From Takakia lepidozioides (Eukaryota; Streptophyta; Takakiopsida; Takakiales; Takakiaceae), in assembly GCA_030704615.1 (NCBI GenBank), contig CM060731.1:26722001-26786000 (forward strand): 64,000 bases of DNA, read 5' to 3'. The translations under genes were made by a program, and so were the position numbers. The stretch's first letter is position 1; every line of letters starts with the position of its first letter. Below are positions 37,601 to 49,740 of this stretch, piece by piece. The notes under the pieces were generated by a model. It saw only the letters and a program-made list of their open reading frames with translations, was not told the origin of the DNA and did not search any database.

Positions 37601-39368
37601 ATGCCCTTACCACTAGGCTAAATGTTGATTATCATGTTGGTTGACTAAATTATTGGTTGACTAAATGATGACCTAAATAGAGTACTAGAGCTGTACGTTG
37701 CTCCACACTACTAGCGACCTTGGAGAACAATATTATTTTCTATTGGAAGTATGTTTTATATTGCGAAAAGCAAGAGGTTGGATAGCGTGTGAGTAGGCTC
37801 CAGCCAGCATGAGCACAGAGGCATATTTCGCATATTCCCCAAGAATTCGGAGAATATGCGATAACAAAACCAAAATGTGCTCATGCAGAAAACTATCTGA
37901 AAACCTGCTGACACGACAAAACTTATGAAATAAATCGTCCAAAGCTTACCTCACGTGAGCACAAAGACCCAAACTAATATATCTGTCAGAACTCAAAGGT
38001 CAGCGCACACAATGTGACATTTGGTAAAACATTATGTGTAGAACATCCCCAAGAACCACCCAAAAAATGGATTTTGCCAGCGAAATGCAAACGCATTTTG
38101 GATTTTTGCTAGCGAAATTTGAATTTTTGCCAGCGAAACTTAGGTTTTGTCGGCGAAATTGATGTTTTTTTTTTTTGGGTTTTGTTTTTTTGTTTAAGGT
38201 TTCTCCCTCTCAAGCTCCTTCTATATGTTTAAGATTATATTTAGACACCATGGACACCCTATTAATGCAAAAAGACCCTATGTCTGTCTATTATATGTAT
38301 TTTTGTTGGCATACATATCACCCCTATAACCGTGGATCCTACTCACGCGGCATTTTTTTTGTGCTCATGCCACACCAATCCCCGAAAAACAATAAGAACA
38401 ATGTAAGAACTTAATGCATGCGTGCGATTTGACAGTACTTTCAAGTTTCGTCGGATTCAAGCAGCATCCACTTGTTAAGTTTTTTGAAGAAAAAAAATGT
38501 ATTAGATCAACCAGTTACTTAATGTTCTTCCTATGTTGTCCTCGTTACAGCCGTTAAAAGGTGTTTACGTTCAAAAAAATAAAAAAGACATAAGTTGTTC
38601 AGATGAAGTGACACCTTAAATTATGTATGCTTCGACAAGAGTTTTTTTTTCCTTTCTTGAATTTCTTGAAGAAAGTTTCTTCCTGGTTCAATATTTCTCT
38701 ATATTTTAGATTTTAAATAAGAAATATAATAGATCTCTAACAAACTACACTTCATATAAATTTTAAATTTTAAAAATTATTAATTTCTAAACTAAAATAT
38801 ATTCAATCAATTAATCATTTTTCTTAAAACTATAAAGATGAAAAACACTCTGATTAGAACTGACATAACTAGGAGTTATATCTTAATTGTTTAAAATATA
38901 GACAAGAGATAAAAATATAATATTAAGAATTTTGACATCTTATTAGCTATAGTATTATATTAATACTTATATATATTATTTTATATTTTTGTAATTTGAA
39001 ACTTGCTCACCATAAAACCAAAAGGTTGAACTTATGAGGATTTTGAAAACTGGGATAAAAATAATAAATACTAGAGGACTTTCGTAAAAAGATTTTTAAA
39101 TTTCAGTTCTCTATTGGGTCTTGTGCAGCTTAAAATGAGGATGATGAGGTTGTTGATGATGATGTGACATTAATAATGATTTTAAAAATTCAATATTTAT
39201 TTTCTGTTTGCAGCTTTAAAAAAATTACAACGCTAATGACGATGACATGGCATGACAACGACGACCCAAGAGTTCTTCGTGACATGAGGTGGGGTATTTA
39301 TTTAAGCTAAAAAGTGTAGAAGTTTATATTATTTATACATCTAACATGATCATATTTAGTTTTCTTAC
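34691..39368. other. Intergenic, low-complexity and AT-rich stretches
   Basis: No recognisable protein. A TATATAAAGG box at 35351-35360 in a GC-richer context, with pyrimidine-rich sequence downstream, looks like a promoter or a solo LTR, but no matching copy was found. 36225-36340 is T-rich, with 26 T in a row at 36302-36327. 38071-38160 contains four GCYAGCGAAA or related words. 38640-39000 is very AT-rich. The open frame 36338-37039 (plus) is Pro/Ser/Thr-rich with no family signature. Confidence 0.5.
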
Positions 39369-42300
39369 CTGAAAGGACGACCAAATCTTTCATCGTGAGG
39401 CCGACATTTTCAAAGATAGTCGTCAATTGATCAAAATCTTCGAAGGGACTCGGTATTGAATTGAATGCTGTTACATTACTTGAAGTGTTCCCATCTCTAC
39501 GACCTGTTGGCACATGCCAATATGGACCGTTCGCCTGTCGTCACATCCAAACATAAAATTTTGATCAAGGACGTATTTGGACCCGCAATAGACAAACTAT
39601 ATTTTCATAAAAGACTCAACTAGTCAAAAGATTTAGAGTATAACGGTTGTGGTTCAATTAATAAAGGAGGACACTTTTACATGGTTTCTAAGAACTTCAA
39701 AACTGAATTTTTTTTTTTTCCTTTGCAAGCTTATAATTTAAAGGTTTACTGAATTGACATAACTAACCTCGGAAGATGAGCAAAACAATTACGATCTAGG
39801 TTGTAGATTTGATATGTTATGTTGCTCTTGACAACTCCATTGAAAAATAACTAATTATTTGACCTTGCCCCACCCATTATTTCCTCGATTGTTTTCCCAT
39901 ATATATCTATGTTGAACATTGTTAGTGCTCATGAATAATTGTGTACATCTCTCTAGCTTTATCGTATTGTATGCATGGGTTGACCTAAATCTCTTTTTAT
40001 TTCTCTCATATAGATCAATCAAATGTTTGTAATATAATAAATAGACTACTAGTTCATCGGTAAGAAAGTCACAATGTTAACAAATAAATATGAAAAAAAA
40101 AGTTATTTTGTACCAAGTAAGTAGAGTCACGAGCAACAATGGCTAGAATATCCGCACATGAAACAGTTTCCGGGCACAAATTTTCAACTTCTGATTTGAT
40201 GGCGTCAATGACAAAATACCCTCTTAGAGATAGATCTTGTACAACGTCCTTCTCTGCTGTGTTGTTTGTTGTTGAGTTTAAAAGTACAGATGCATCCACT
40301 CCCTGCACTCCAAACATGTAAGAAATGTATAGCTCATAACAAAAAAAGTTTTTAGGTAATTTTGAGACCTACGTGATAAGATAATAAAATAATAAACCAT
40401 AATTTTTCGATTGTGCTAAAATTATTAAGTATCATTGATAGACTCAGAGCTCTTTAAATGATTTGTCTATAACTTGGAGCAAACATAATAAAGATAATAT
40501 TAGATGACATTTTCAAAAACAAATTGCCGCCTACCAAAGTGAGCATAAATTATTGTATCTCTCCATCCAAAATTGCTACTACCTTCCATTGAGAAAGTGG
40601 ACATGAACTTCTAATATCGGTTATGGGAACAATATAGTTGTGTGAACCTCCCCAAATGACTCAAAAATTCCCATGTACCCGTGTACATTCGATGTTTGGT
40701 TGATCCAATAACCCCCATTTTATAACGAGGTTGGCTATAATGGATAACATCCCAAATACACCTATGTGCCCTTGAACCAACAATCATTTGTAAGACGACT
40801 GTGTAAATAATCATTATGCCACATGTTGGATGTTCAACATATATATACATATACAATTTAATTTTTGGTCAATTTCAAGTGTGCTTTATAAGTAAGTTCA
40901 TTTAATCTATTCAAATATCCAATTCCAGTTCAATTTCTAGCTCTTAGATGAAATATTTCAAGCCATTCTACACATTTATAATGCGTGACAATATGGTGGT
41001 CAACAACTGCATTGAAGTGAGCAACATTCTATCTTGCGCATGACACCACAAGTAAATTATTGCTATATATTAAGATGCATGACCAAAAAAAAACATTTGA
41101 ATAGAATCTTGATCATTTAGTTGAATCCATCTATGAGGCTATGGAAACCTCGCCTCACTGAACATCAAGAAGTACAACTACTAATAATGAAAGATGAAAC
41201 AAATGGTGAGTAAATGATTTACTTGAACAATGGCATCGTGGAAATGCAATCTGAGAAGGGAGGCTGCCAAGGTGGGATCAGCATCAACATAGGAACAGAG
41301 AACACTCCATATGGTCTCTGCCAATCCGGGACACGAGTCTTGGTAGAAGCCGTACTGCATGTCATTTGTCCATTATCATTTTTTCTCATGCATAATTTAC
41401 TTAAATATGTTCAATCGTTAAAATTTGTCTTGACTACCTAAGCTTTTATATTCCTCATAGGCCCACATTCAATTATTATACATGCAAAAAATTGACATGA
41501 AAAACAGTAACTTGTAACCAACATATTTTTAATATGACGGATTTACAACGTATTCTCAACAATTATTAGTGTTACAGACAATTATCTTGGAGGATTTCTT
41601 CTTCATTCTAAACCTTGACAAATGGCCGAGACTGGAGGCACAAGTGCATGTTAAAAATTAGGTCTGGATGGTGTCAAAAAATATGATCCTATATCTGTAG
41701 TTAGTCTTGATGTTTGGATCATCGTGACCTTGTAACTCAAGCATTGGTGTGCCACCTACACCACTTTGGATCCAAGGTGGACGGATCATTATCAATGTCT
41801 AAGAGCAAAGAATGATGTCAGAGTGACTTGGGCGTTGGAGGTGGAGGTGACTGGTCTATGAGGCATGATTTGTCAAGTGAACTAGGAGATGAAGGTGACT
41901 CTGGTGGACTAGAAGGTAGTGGTTCTACTAGTCTACCATGCTATTTGCGACAAAACTCATAGCCATGCCTCTCACCAATAATATATGTATCATGTTGATG
42001 AAAAAGAACTACCACAGCCAACACCAAGATGCACTACCTCTAATACATGGACAAACACCCCAACCATGTTTGAGGTTTGGGATTGACGATATTGTGGGAG
42101 AGTTGTGACTAATCTTTCCATGGGTCATGGTCTATACAATGAAGATGACATTGTAGTTTTTCATGAGAGATGGGAGATAGTGGACTTGATTATCTACTTT
42201 AGCCAATACCAGTAGAGTATTTACATGGCTTATAAAAGAGCTCAACAACGTGTCAAGCCTCAAGTGACATAGTAAAGAGGGCCACATGATTGGCTTTCAA

Positions 42301-42492
42301 TGGAATTCTAACCTTCAATCCTGAAGCAAGAGTGACATTGGTGATGACACCGACATCATAGTCGGAGCCAGCTGCGTGAGTAGCATCACCGTGAGCTCTA
42401 TCAATTCTTGACATAAGAAGTAGCAAAAATGCGCATATTGAAACAGCTTGAAGCAGACCAACCCATGCTTTCAAAGGTTGCTTATGAGCCAT
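39369..42492 (-). pseudogene. Class III (secretory) plant peroxidase, last exon missing
   Basis: Class III peroxidases are secreted haem enzymes oxidising phenolics with H2O2 in the wall and apoplast. Exons on the minus strand: 42492-42313 (signal peptide; junction inferred), 41354-41223, 40302-40114, 39534-39369. Introns are GT-AG with phases 0, 0, 0, and the last donor is phase 1, as usual before the GAHTIG exon. Visible: YGFYQDSCP, the distal site LLRLHFHD (catalytic Arg and His kept), [29 protein letters not shown], and VPTGRRDGN. The disulfide pair normally in HDCFV-GCDAS is gone: HDAIVQGVDAS. No exon with the proximal haem-ligand His was found down to 37000. About 222 of ~330 residues are present. 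It is a pseudogene, or its last exon is very distant. Confidence 0.85.
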
Positions 42493-44597
42493 TGTAGATT
42501 GTTGTTTACAACGTTTGTAGTTGATACTATACTTCGATTTCTGTCACAAAAAATACAATTTATTGATTAGTTTCGAATTTATTTAACAAATGAATGTGTA
42601 TCAGCTACATATGTCTTTCGGTAACAAGTATAATCTATGCACAGTGGAACATGATTTTGACAATATTTGATTATAACTGTATTTGTACATAATTGATTAA
42701 TATACGAAGCATACATAGCACTAGCTAAGGTGGTATATGAAAACAACTCTAACCTTTGTACAACAACCACTGCATTCCTCTTCGAATTGCACCCGAAACT
42801 TAAAGGTAAGTATGCAATGAGTCTGCTAGTCATCAACTGCTGAAATACTTGGAAGTTTGATGACCTTTGGCAAGAATCTGCACCCTAATCGGGATTCGAA
42901 AGCTTAGATCGGTCCCACCTCATTACACCCCACACGATTGGTCTGTCATTTTTTAAAATAGCTTTCACTTTAGACATGTCCCTCATAAAAGACAGGTGTT
43001 AGGTGGCCTGAATATTGTTCTAATCAAGTTGCTTCTAACCTACATCTAAAAACATCTTGAAAATGTTTGAGATGAATCGATTATCGGATTTTTTTTTAAA
43101 AAATATCGGTTATTTTTGTCCCTTTTTTGTCAAACTTATGTACTGCTTGCTTTGATGATGAGAAATTTCCAGTGTCTTGTGGTTTTCTTAGGTTTCATGA
43201 ATCATTACGAAAGATATTGTAACTATTGCAAATGTTTATCATATATCAACTCAATCATTTGATCATTTTTATCATCATGAGTTGGTTTGAATAAGAAAGA
43301 TTATCATTCCCTAATCCCATTGTAGTAATCTAGTATAAAAATATTCACAATGAACATCTTTCACCAATTATTAAACTATCAATTCTACCATTTAGATTCT
43401 ACTAGTTGATCTTTATTTGTATAGTTGATACATTAATATGGTCGGTCCTAGGGTTGATTCTAAAACTGCTACATGTCCTAATTCCTCTTTAGAATATAAG
43501 AAAAATTAAACGTATGGATCTAGTGGTGGTGTAGAGCAACGTGGGTCGTGAAGTGACTTTTATGTAGTTAAATTATTTGTTTTTTCTAATTCATCATTTT
43601 CAGTAGAGTTTTCCATGACTAGGTAGGTACCCTGATAGTTATCTTGCTTTTTGAGAATCTCTTGTCTTATTTGCTTCTTTGCTTTTGTGTTCCATCTTGG
43701 GGTTCATTAGTCATCACATGATTGTATAGTTGTATATTTCAAAATTCTCTTTGTCATAGATGAGCTTTGTCCAATGTCGGTGGACATTTAGGTCATGCGA
43801 ATTGATCACTACAAATAAATTATTGTTTGATTCATGTGATGGGAGTAAATAAGTCATTGGCAAAGAGTAATTGAGAGTTTCATTTGTTTAGTGATAGAAG
43901 CAAGCCTCTAGATAGGAAGATGACGCCTATGTATCCAAATTAAAAGTTATGGAACTATCTAAAAACTGACCTTTGAAACTCGTCAAGTTGGTCCATACTT
44001 GTTGTCAAGTCTAGTACTTGGAGGTACTGGGACCTCAACAACTCATATTCACAACTTTTGGTAGGCTCCAAATGATTTGGATTTCAGTAGCAAACTTGAA
44101 ATTCATATGCTTTGATAAGAGTGATTTCTTGTAAGAATATTTTCTAGTGTAAAAGCATTTGATAAGAATAAGTTTTCTCCTGGGTTTCTCATTGTGAATA
44201 TGAAATTTTCAAATGAAATGGACGGTTTCTATTACTGATTTCTACAAATGAACAGATGACTATGAGATGTGTCAAATGTTCTTAATGAATCAAAAACCAA
44301 ATGAAGGTCAATGATGGTTCTAACTTGTTATGACACATAAAAGTTTACTATCTGAATTTATCTATAACTAATTTGAATAATCTGAGAGTTGTCGAGAATC
44401 CTGACTCAGATTTAAACGCGTTCAACAGTTGCTGCCAGACTCTTGGATACGCCTAGACGAGGATCGTCTCCCAAAATACTGCTCACAATAGGTATCAAAC
44501 ATGTATGTCGCCCAACACAAGCCTGTATTACCACAATGCAAACACTTTTTACTCCTTTAGCGATACGATGTACTTGTGACTTTTTGCAGTAAAAAAA
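42493..44597. other. Intergenic, AT-rich, no gene recognised
   Basis: Upstream of the peroxidase start and expected to hold its promoter. No coding exon or RNA gene could be supported. TTCGAATCC-type words on the minus strand near 42895 resemble a Pol III B box but without a credible tRNA around them. Confidence 0.45.
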
Positions 44598-45343
44598 TCA
44601 GTTTCGAGGGAATTTATGAAATTCACGGCCACTGCAAAGTGGACATCCTCGAAACCTTGGAGAAAATATCAACAGAAGACGCAATCCTTCCTGACAGAGA
44701 AATAAAATGACATTTTCAAATGACATTTTTTCCTTATTGACCTCAATCCATCCTGACTGAAAATAGGCGCATGCCTCATCGGGGTACTGAGATGCCGCTG
44801 CGTTCTTTATGAAATCTGCAGGAGTGACACAGAATATCCCAATGAATGCTTTATAGGCATTGTCAGTTGGCTTGAAGCCCAAATTTTCAATGGCATACGC
44901 ACCAAGTAGGGGTTGCTCTTGTGCACCCTAGGACTTGTTCCCTCCGATATCCCACGCGCCTTTCGAAGGAACTTGAGATGCTACCAAGAAATAGGGAAAG
45001 TGCGCCCAAATGAGACATACGTTCTTGGTGCGTCTAGTGATGTCCGTGATGCAATAGCGCTTGCTGCTCCTTCGCCAGTAAGCCAAGCAAACCGGTCTTC
45101 TTTCTTAATTTCCGCCACCCCCATAGCCACCATAAAATCATCCACGAGCTTGTCAATGAATGCTCGCACCGAAACGTGCATACCTGCTTGGGATATGTCA
45201 GCCACCAATCCATCCCGCAAATCTGATAATTCGCTCCTCAAATAGTCAACAGTAACTTGTTGCTTCAAAAGGGTGAAGCTAGCCATAAAGTTATAAGCAA
45301 AACTCAAGTCAATTTGGCCGCGAAGGAGCATAGACTTCTTCAT
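44598..45343 (-). CDS. Unidentified coding-like exons
   Basis: Two open stretches on the minus strand read like real protein, with balanced composition and amphipathic runs, but I recognise neither. The first (45343-44981, 120 codons) includes DLSFAYNFMASFTLLKQQ and VRAFIDKLVDDFMVAMG. The second lies in another frame and opens after a possible acceptor CCTAG near 44931, with QPLLGAYAIENLGFKPT, then VTPADFIKN and ACAYFQSGWIEVN, to a stop at 44598. A donor-like GTAGCA near 44983 could join them, but the phase does not fit simply, so either a different junction or a frameshift is needed. An upstream frame (45798-45340) may contribute. This could be a gene fragment or an unknown mobile-element protein. 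Confidence 0.35.
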
Positions 45344-45798
45344 TCGTCTTTGGATGACATGTTAGCCCGCATAATTGATTTTACTATTAATACCAATTTT
45401 CTAGATCTCCCTTGCAGGAAAGACAGCTGTGGGTCTTCAGGAGCCTCCATGATGTGGGGTGATTCCGTATTCGACAGCCCCCTGCCCAGTTTTTTGCTTC
45501 CTATGTATGCAGAAGAAATGGCACTTCGCACATCATGGTTCCCATGGTTCAACATGACTGGCATGACATGGGAATTGTCAAGGCAATGAGGGGAAACCAT
45601 GTCGTGATAAACTTGTAAGCTTGGTCCACTCGAACGTTTGTCAGAGGATAAGGCATGCCGGGGGTTGGGGGAAGGTGCTATTTTCCTATTATATGCTCTT
45701 CCATCTCGAACTATTGTGTATCTCTGCAATGTCGCTATGTACTGCAAGAATCTTTTGAATGTGATCCCAACTCTCATTGTTATTTGGGGAGGGAGCAA

Positions 45799-47860
45799 GG
45801 TCTTCCCGTGGCAGCCTCTATGGCACTCATGTTGTGAGGTTATTTTGTCTTGTAATTGTAATAGTGAAACTTACAATTCTAATTGCACAATGTTGTGGAA
45901 TGGATGCCACAGTTGTAGGCTTATTTCTCATTTTGAGTGTTTGATAGTGGTCTTCATTGTATTCAGCCAACGATTGCCTAGATTAATCCCACGGTCATAG
46001 CACCCTCCTCGGATATAGGCGCCGTGTGTTTATGCTGACGGGCAAATGACCACGCAGCGCCATGTCAGCATTTGTCGTCATGTCAGCCTGTTGACATCAC
46101 GCTCACGCAACGTCAGCGTTGGTGCATGCTCACGCCACATCACTCCTACGTGAGCGTACACTCACGCGCAAGGCTCACGCCATTGCATCGTTGTAATTTG
46201 GTCAAACTGAAATCCAAAAACCACCTTCCATGCCACTGTAGTTTTTGATGAATATGTGTGTGTCTGTGAGATCCATATGACTTCCTTATACCCTTCATTA
46301 TAGTTGTATTATCAGTCAATGAAAGATAAAAACTCTTATAAGGGTTATCATGTGTACTAAATTCCCTGTTTGCAGAGAAGTCATTATATCTTCAATGGTT
46401 TTTTACACATGATGTTGCATGAAGTGGTTGTATATACAATCCTCGCACGGAGGTTTGAATAATAGAATCTCAAAGAAAAAAAGTTGGGACTTACAAGTTA
46501 CATGTATGTTCTAAGACGTTTTACATAAGTTTGTCTGTCAAAATGTCAGTGGAGTAATCACTCCACAAAATGACTACCATCACCAAATGCTATAAACGTT
46601 CATGTACTTATGCCCAAGAATGCTCAAACATACTTATATGTTTTGTTCAAATGTTTCAAAGTTGATACAATCCCTTTGACCAAGTGCTGAGGCATGGATA
46701 TGGCTTCAAAACATGTGTTCATTGCTTCATTGGATGCGTCATTCCAGGAGGATGAAGTGCTGGAAACCTCAAGGCCGACGCCTTTCATGATCCAGATATG
46801 CAAAAAATGAAAAAGACCCTTCCCAAACTGTATAGAATTATACAATTTCAAACTTTTGACCCAAGTTGTCAACGGTGGCCTTTTGCCAAGAAAAACGTCT
46901 GATTGGCCTGAAATTCCACCATTAGGTATAGTTGGTAGGTGAGCAGTTAATGTCCGGTGTCAATTTTTTAAACTTTTGTGTTTTGATGGAGTTATGCGCG
47001 TTTTTCGGGGTAGGGGTCATGGTTTTGACAAAAGTCAAAGATAAGCCATTAAGCGTTTAAGGGCTAAACCCCCTTATATGCCGCATGTTCACTCAAACTA
47101 ATGGATCCAAGTGTAATAAAAAGCCATATACATGAGACATAATGTTAAAAATTAAACTAATATGATATTATTATCATTATCATTATTAAAACTTTCACTA
47201 GCCAACAAACTTTTCTATCTAATTTATCACCTCTTATCCATGAATATGAGAGTACGCGATCCATATATTGAAGCATCTAACAAATGTCCTCGTGCTTATG
47301 ACACAAGCAAGTGGTCGTGGGTTCAAAGCTACATAGATCTATAGTTTGTTGGATGTCACCTAGTATGACTGACCCAAATATTGAAAGTGGGTAATTGGGA
47401 AGGGGGTTATTGGGTCAATTAGTTACTTAATATGTGGATACATAGGGACTTTATTTCGAATCCTTGGGAGAGGGTTGGATAACCGCGTTGCCCCGGTTAC
47501 GACTACTATAAGGTGTCCATCTTCCAAAAGGAATGCAGTAGCCTTTCGGGCGAAGTGACACCATAAGTTATATTTGTTGAATCATCCAAAGTTTTATCAC
47601 AACTCTACATGGTGTTGCTTTAAATTAACTCAAGACATATTACATATACGTACATTTTTAAAATATTATAAACTTTCGTTCTTAATTACTTACTTTCAAA
47701 GTTCGACAATGAAGTTAGTTTCCTAAAACACAATAAATTTTTTGAAACATTCTTTGAAAAATCAATGCATTTGACACGTCTTTCAAAAATATAATGCTTT
47801 AATATGAAGTGCATGTGATTTCTATCAAATTATGAATGGTCATCATGTCGTTGTCTATTA
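45799..47860. other. Intergenic with GC-rich motif cluster and SINE-like stretch
   Basis: 46102-46180 holds four CTCACGC words and one inverted GTGAGCG. 46624-46770 (minus) is a possible exon ending in a GTATGT donor (QHLVKGIVSTLKHLNKTYK), family unknown. 47270-47340 has tRNA-like words (GTGGTCGTGGGTTCAAAGC) as in the head of tRNA-derived SINEs, but no full tRNA. Nothing else is supported. Confidence 0.4.
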
Positions 47861-47864
47861 AGAT

Positions 47865-48735
47865 TATTATTATTTTATTTTTATTTTTATTTTTATAATG
47901 GTGATGAGGCCCTTGTTAGTTTTATTAATGATTATTGAAGGGAGAAAAATTAAAACCCTTACATGCCCGAAGACTGCCATGAGGCCTATCACACGAGAAT
48001 CGTGTTGGAGATACCAAGTGAACTATAGACCGAGAGATACGAGATCTGATCCAAGACATGGATAGAAGTCACTGCTCTATCGCAGGATGGAGCCATATTG
48101 GCGAGGAACAGGGTCATCCTAGAGCAGGAGCCCCGAATTGGGGTACTTCCCAGGAAGAAGAGGCAGATTGCAACTAAGCTTGCAGCAAACTAACTGATTT
48201 ATTGGTTAAAATCTGCAGGGATCTATCTCTGAAAATGCAGTCTTGCCCAGGCTGCCACTTTGATATGTTTCCAGTTGATGTCGGACTTCTCAAACTCAGG
48301 AGATGCTGAAGATGAAGGACCAGCAATGTTGCCATGAGAAGGGAATTCCTGTAGGCCAGAGGCATGTGCTTGCATCAGGGCATCTGCAAATGAGTCCGTT
48401 CCTACCCCAAGTCTCCTAGAATTCGGTGAAGAGATAAAACTATCGTTGTGGTCTTCTGGCGATCTCTGCACACATTTTGGCCCACGCAAGTTTGGAAGCT
48501 ACTGTCAAGTCGAAGAAGATCTGAGAAAGAACTGTCATGGCCGAGGTATTCTGAGTGTCCAACACCCATTTACACCTTGCTTTCCACAAATGCCACAGGG
48601 TTGCAGTCCTAAGAGTTTCAAAGATAGGACAGTCATAGGCCTTTGCTTTAACAACCTGGTTGTAATTGAGGAGAAGAGTTATGGGCCTATTAGGGACCGA
48701 GCCCCAGGAACGATAGATTATGTTTGATATCAAAC
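47865..48735 (-). mobile_element. Truncated LINE-A copy
   Basis: Minus-strand reading gives LWHLWKARCKWVLDTQ (48733-48440), the zf-RVT-like C-terminus of an L1-type LINE. It then gives SDINWKHIKVAAWARL (near 48290-48230), comparable to RDFNWRHKRARD in the main LINE-A copy. A T-rich tract (47860-47900) is the complement of the 3' A-rich tail. The element is 5'-truncated to under 1 kb, as is usual for LINE insertions. Confidence 0.75.
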
Positions 48736-48869
48736 AACTCAGTTAATAACGTTTGTTAAAACCACTAACAGCAAATCTAGGCACTTTATGGTGTTGGTTC
48801 ACACAAACACGCTATACAGGACTCATGTCCTCCAATGCTTTTGTTCAACGGACATCATTTGATGATTTT

Positions 48870-49010
48870 TTTCTAAAAAACATTTAAGAGAAGAGGAGGA
48901 AGCCCGTAAAAGCTCATTGAAAATATCATTGAAGGGAAAAAAAAATTAAAACCCTTACATTGCCTGAAGGATGCCATGAGGCCTAGACACATAGAAGATT
49001 GTGTTCGAGG
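48870..49010 (-). repeat. LINE-A 3' end fragment
   Basis: Repeats the 3' terminal sequence of the neighbouring copy: the words ATTGAAGGG, AATTAAAACCCTTACAT and GCCATGAGGCCTA occur here (about 48925-48990) and near 47930-47990. It is a very short 5'-truncated insertion or a duplication of the neighbour's tail. Confidence 0.7.
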
Positions 49011-49740
49011 AGCGATATCATAGGAACTAGGACCCAGAGTGAGAACACCTGGAAAGAAATAGAACGATGGACCCGTTGACATAGAAACATTGTCGGGCAG
49101 AGCGCATGGAGGTGCAGTCCCCGAAATTCAAGGAGTATAATGAAAAAGGAGTAGAGAGCAGGGACGCTAAACCATGAGCGGTGAGCTCGAAATCGTGAGC
49201 CCATAATGTAAATTTTATATGATTATGAGCATGGATGGGTCGTCAAAACATTAAGAAATGAGACGTATTTCCGCGGATTACTGTATAACGACCCTATATC
49301 CGAGGATAGTTCATGTTTCCCATATCATCATTTTGACTTTGATGATTAAAATCCAAATAGAAAGTCATACCCATATTTTGCAGGATCAAACAGTGGACCA
49401 GAAAGACTAAATATTTATTTTATTTAGTTTTAAACCTAGCACTCCTGGACAGGTAGAGGCATTGCCCACCCCCCCTCCGGTTCCCTTGCTCACGAGGCTA
49501 ATTACCCGTGGCGCCAAATATACAGTCCCTATGATGTGGACTAGCGAATGTGTTCAGTTCCACGGGGCATGTGAGCGGGCTGGAGTAGTATGGATGTGTG
49601 AGCTGAAATGTCTTAATAAGTAAGGCGAGGATATCCTGGGGTAGAGTGTGGTGTGCATATGCTGATTCAAGTCTAGTGAGGGAGCGTGGTTTTGGGGGGG
49701 GGGGAGTATCTTTGAGATAGTGTTGTACAAGCCAGTATAG

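Noticed and set aside
37733-37942. Frame containing LAGAYSHAIQP, considered as the missing peroxidase exon
   Set aside because: The HTIG core and the downstream Cys and Asp pattern are absent; the resemblance is limited to a few residues.
41640-42240. Possible Copia retrotransposon remnant inside peroxidase intron 1
   Set aside because: Only a Pro-rich scrap reminiscent of the region between integrase and RT; no catalytic motif visible.
47300-47345. Candidate tRNA gene
   Set aside because: Only B-box-like words are present; no acceptor stem or anticodon arm can be drawn.
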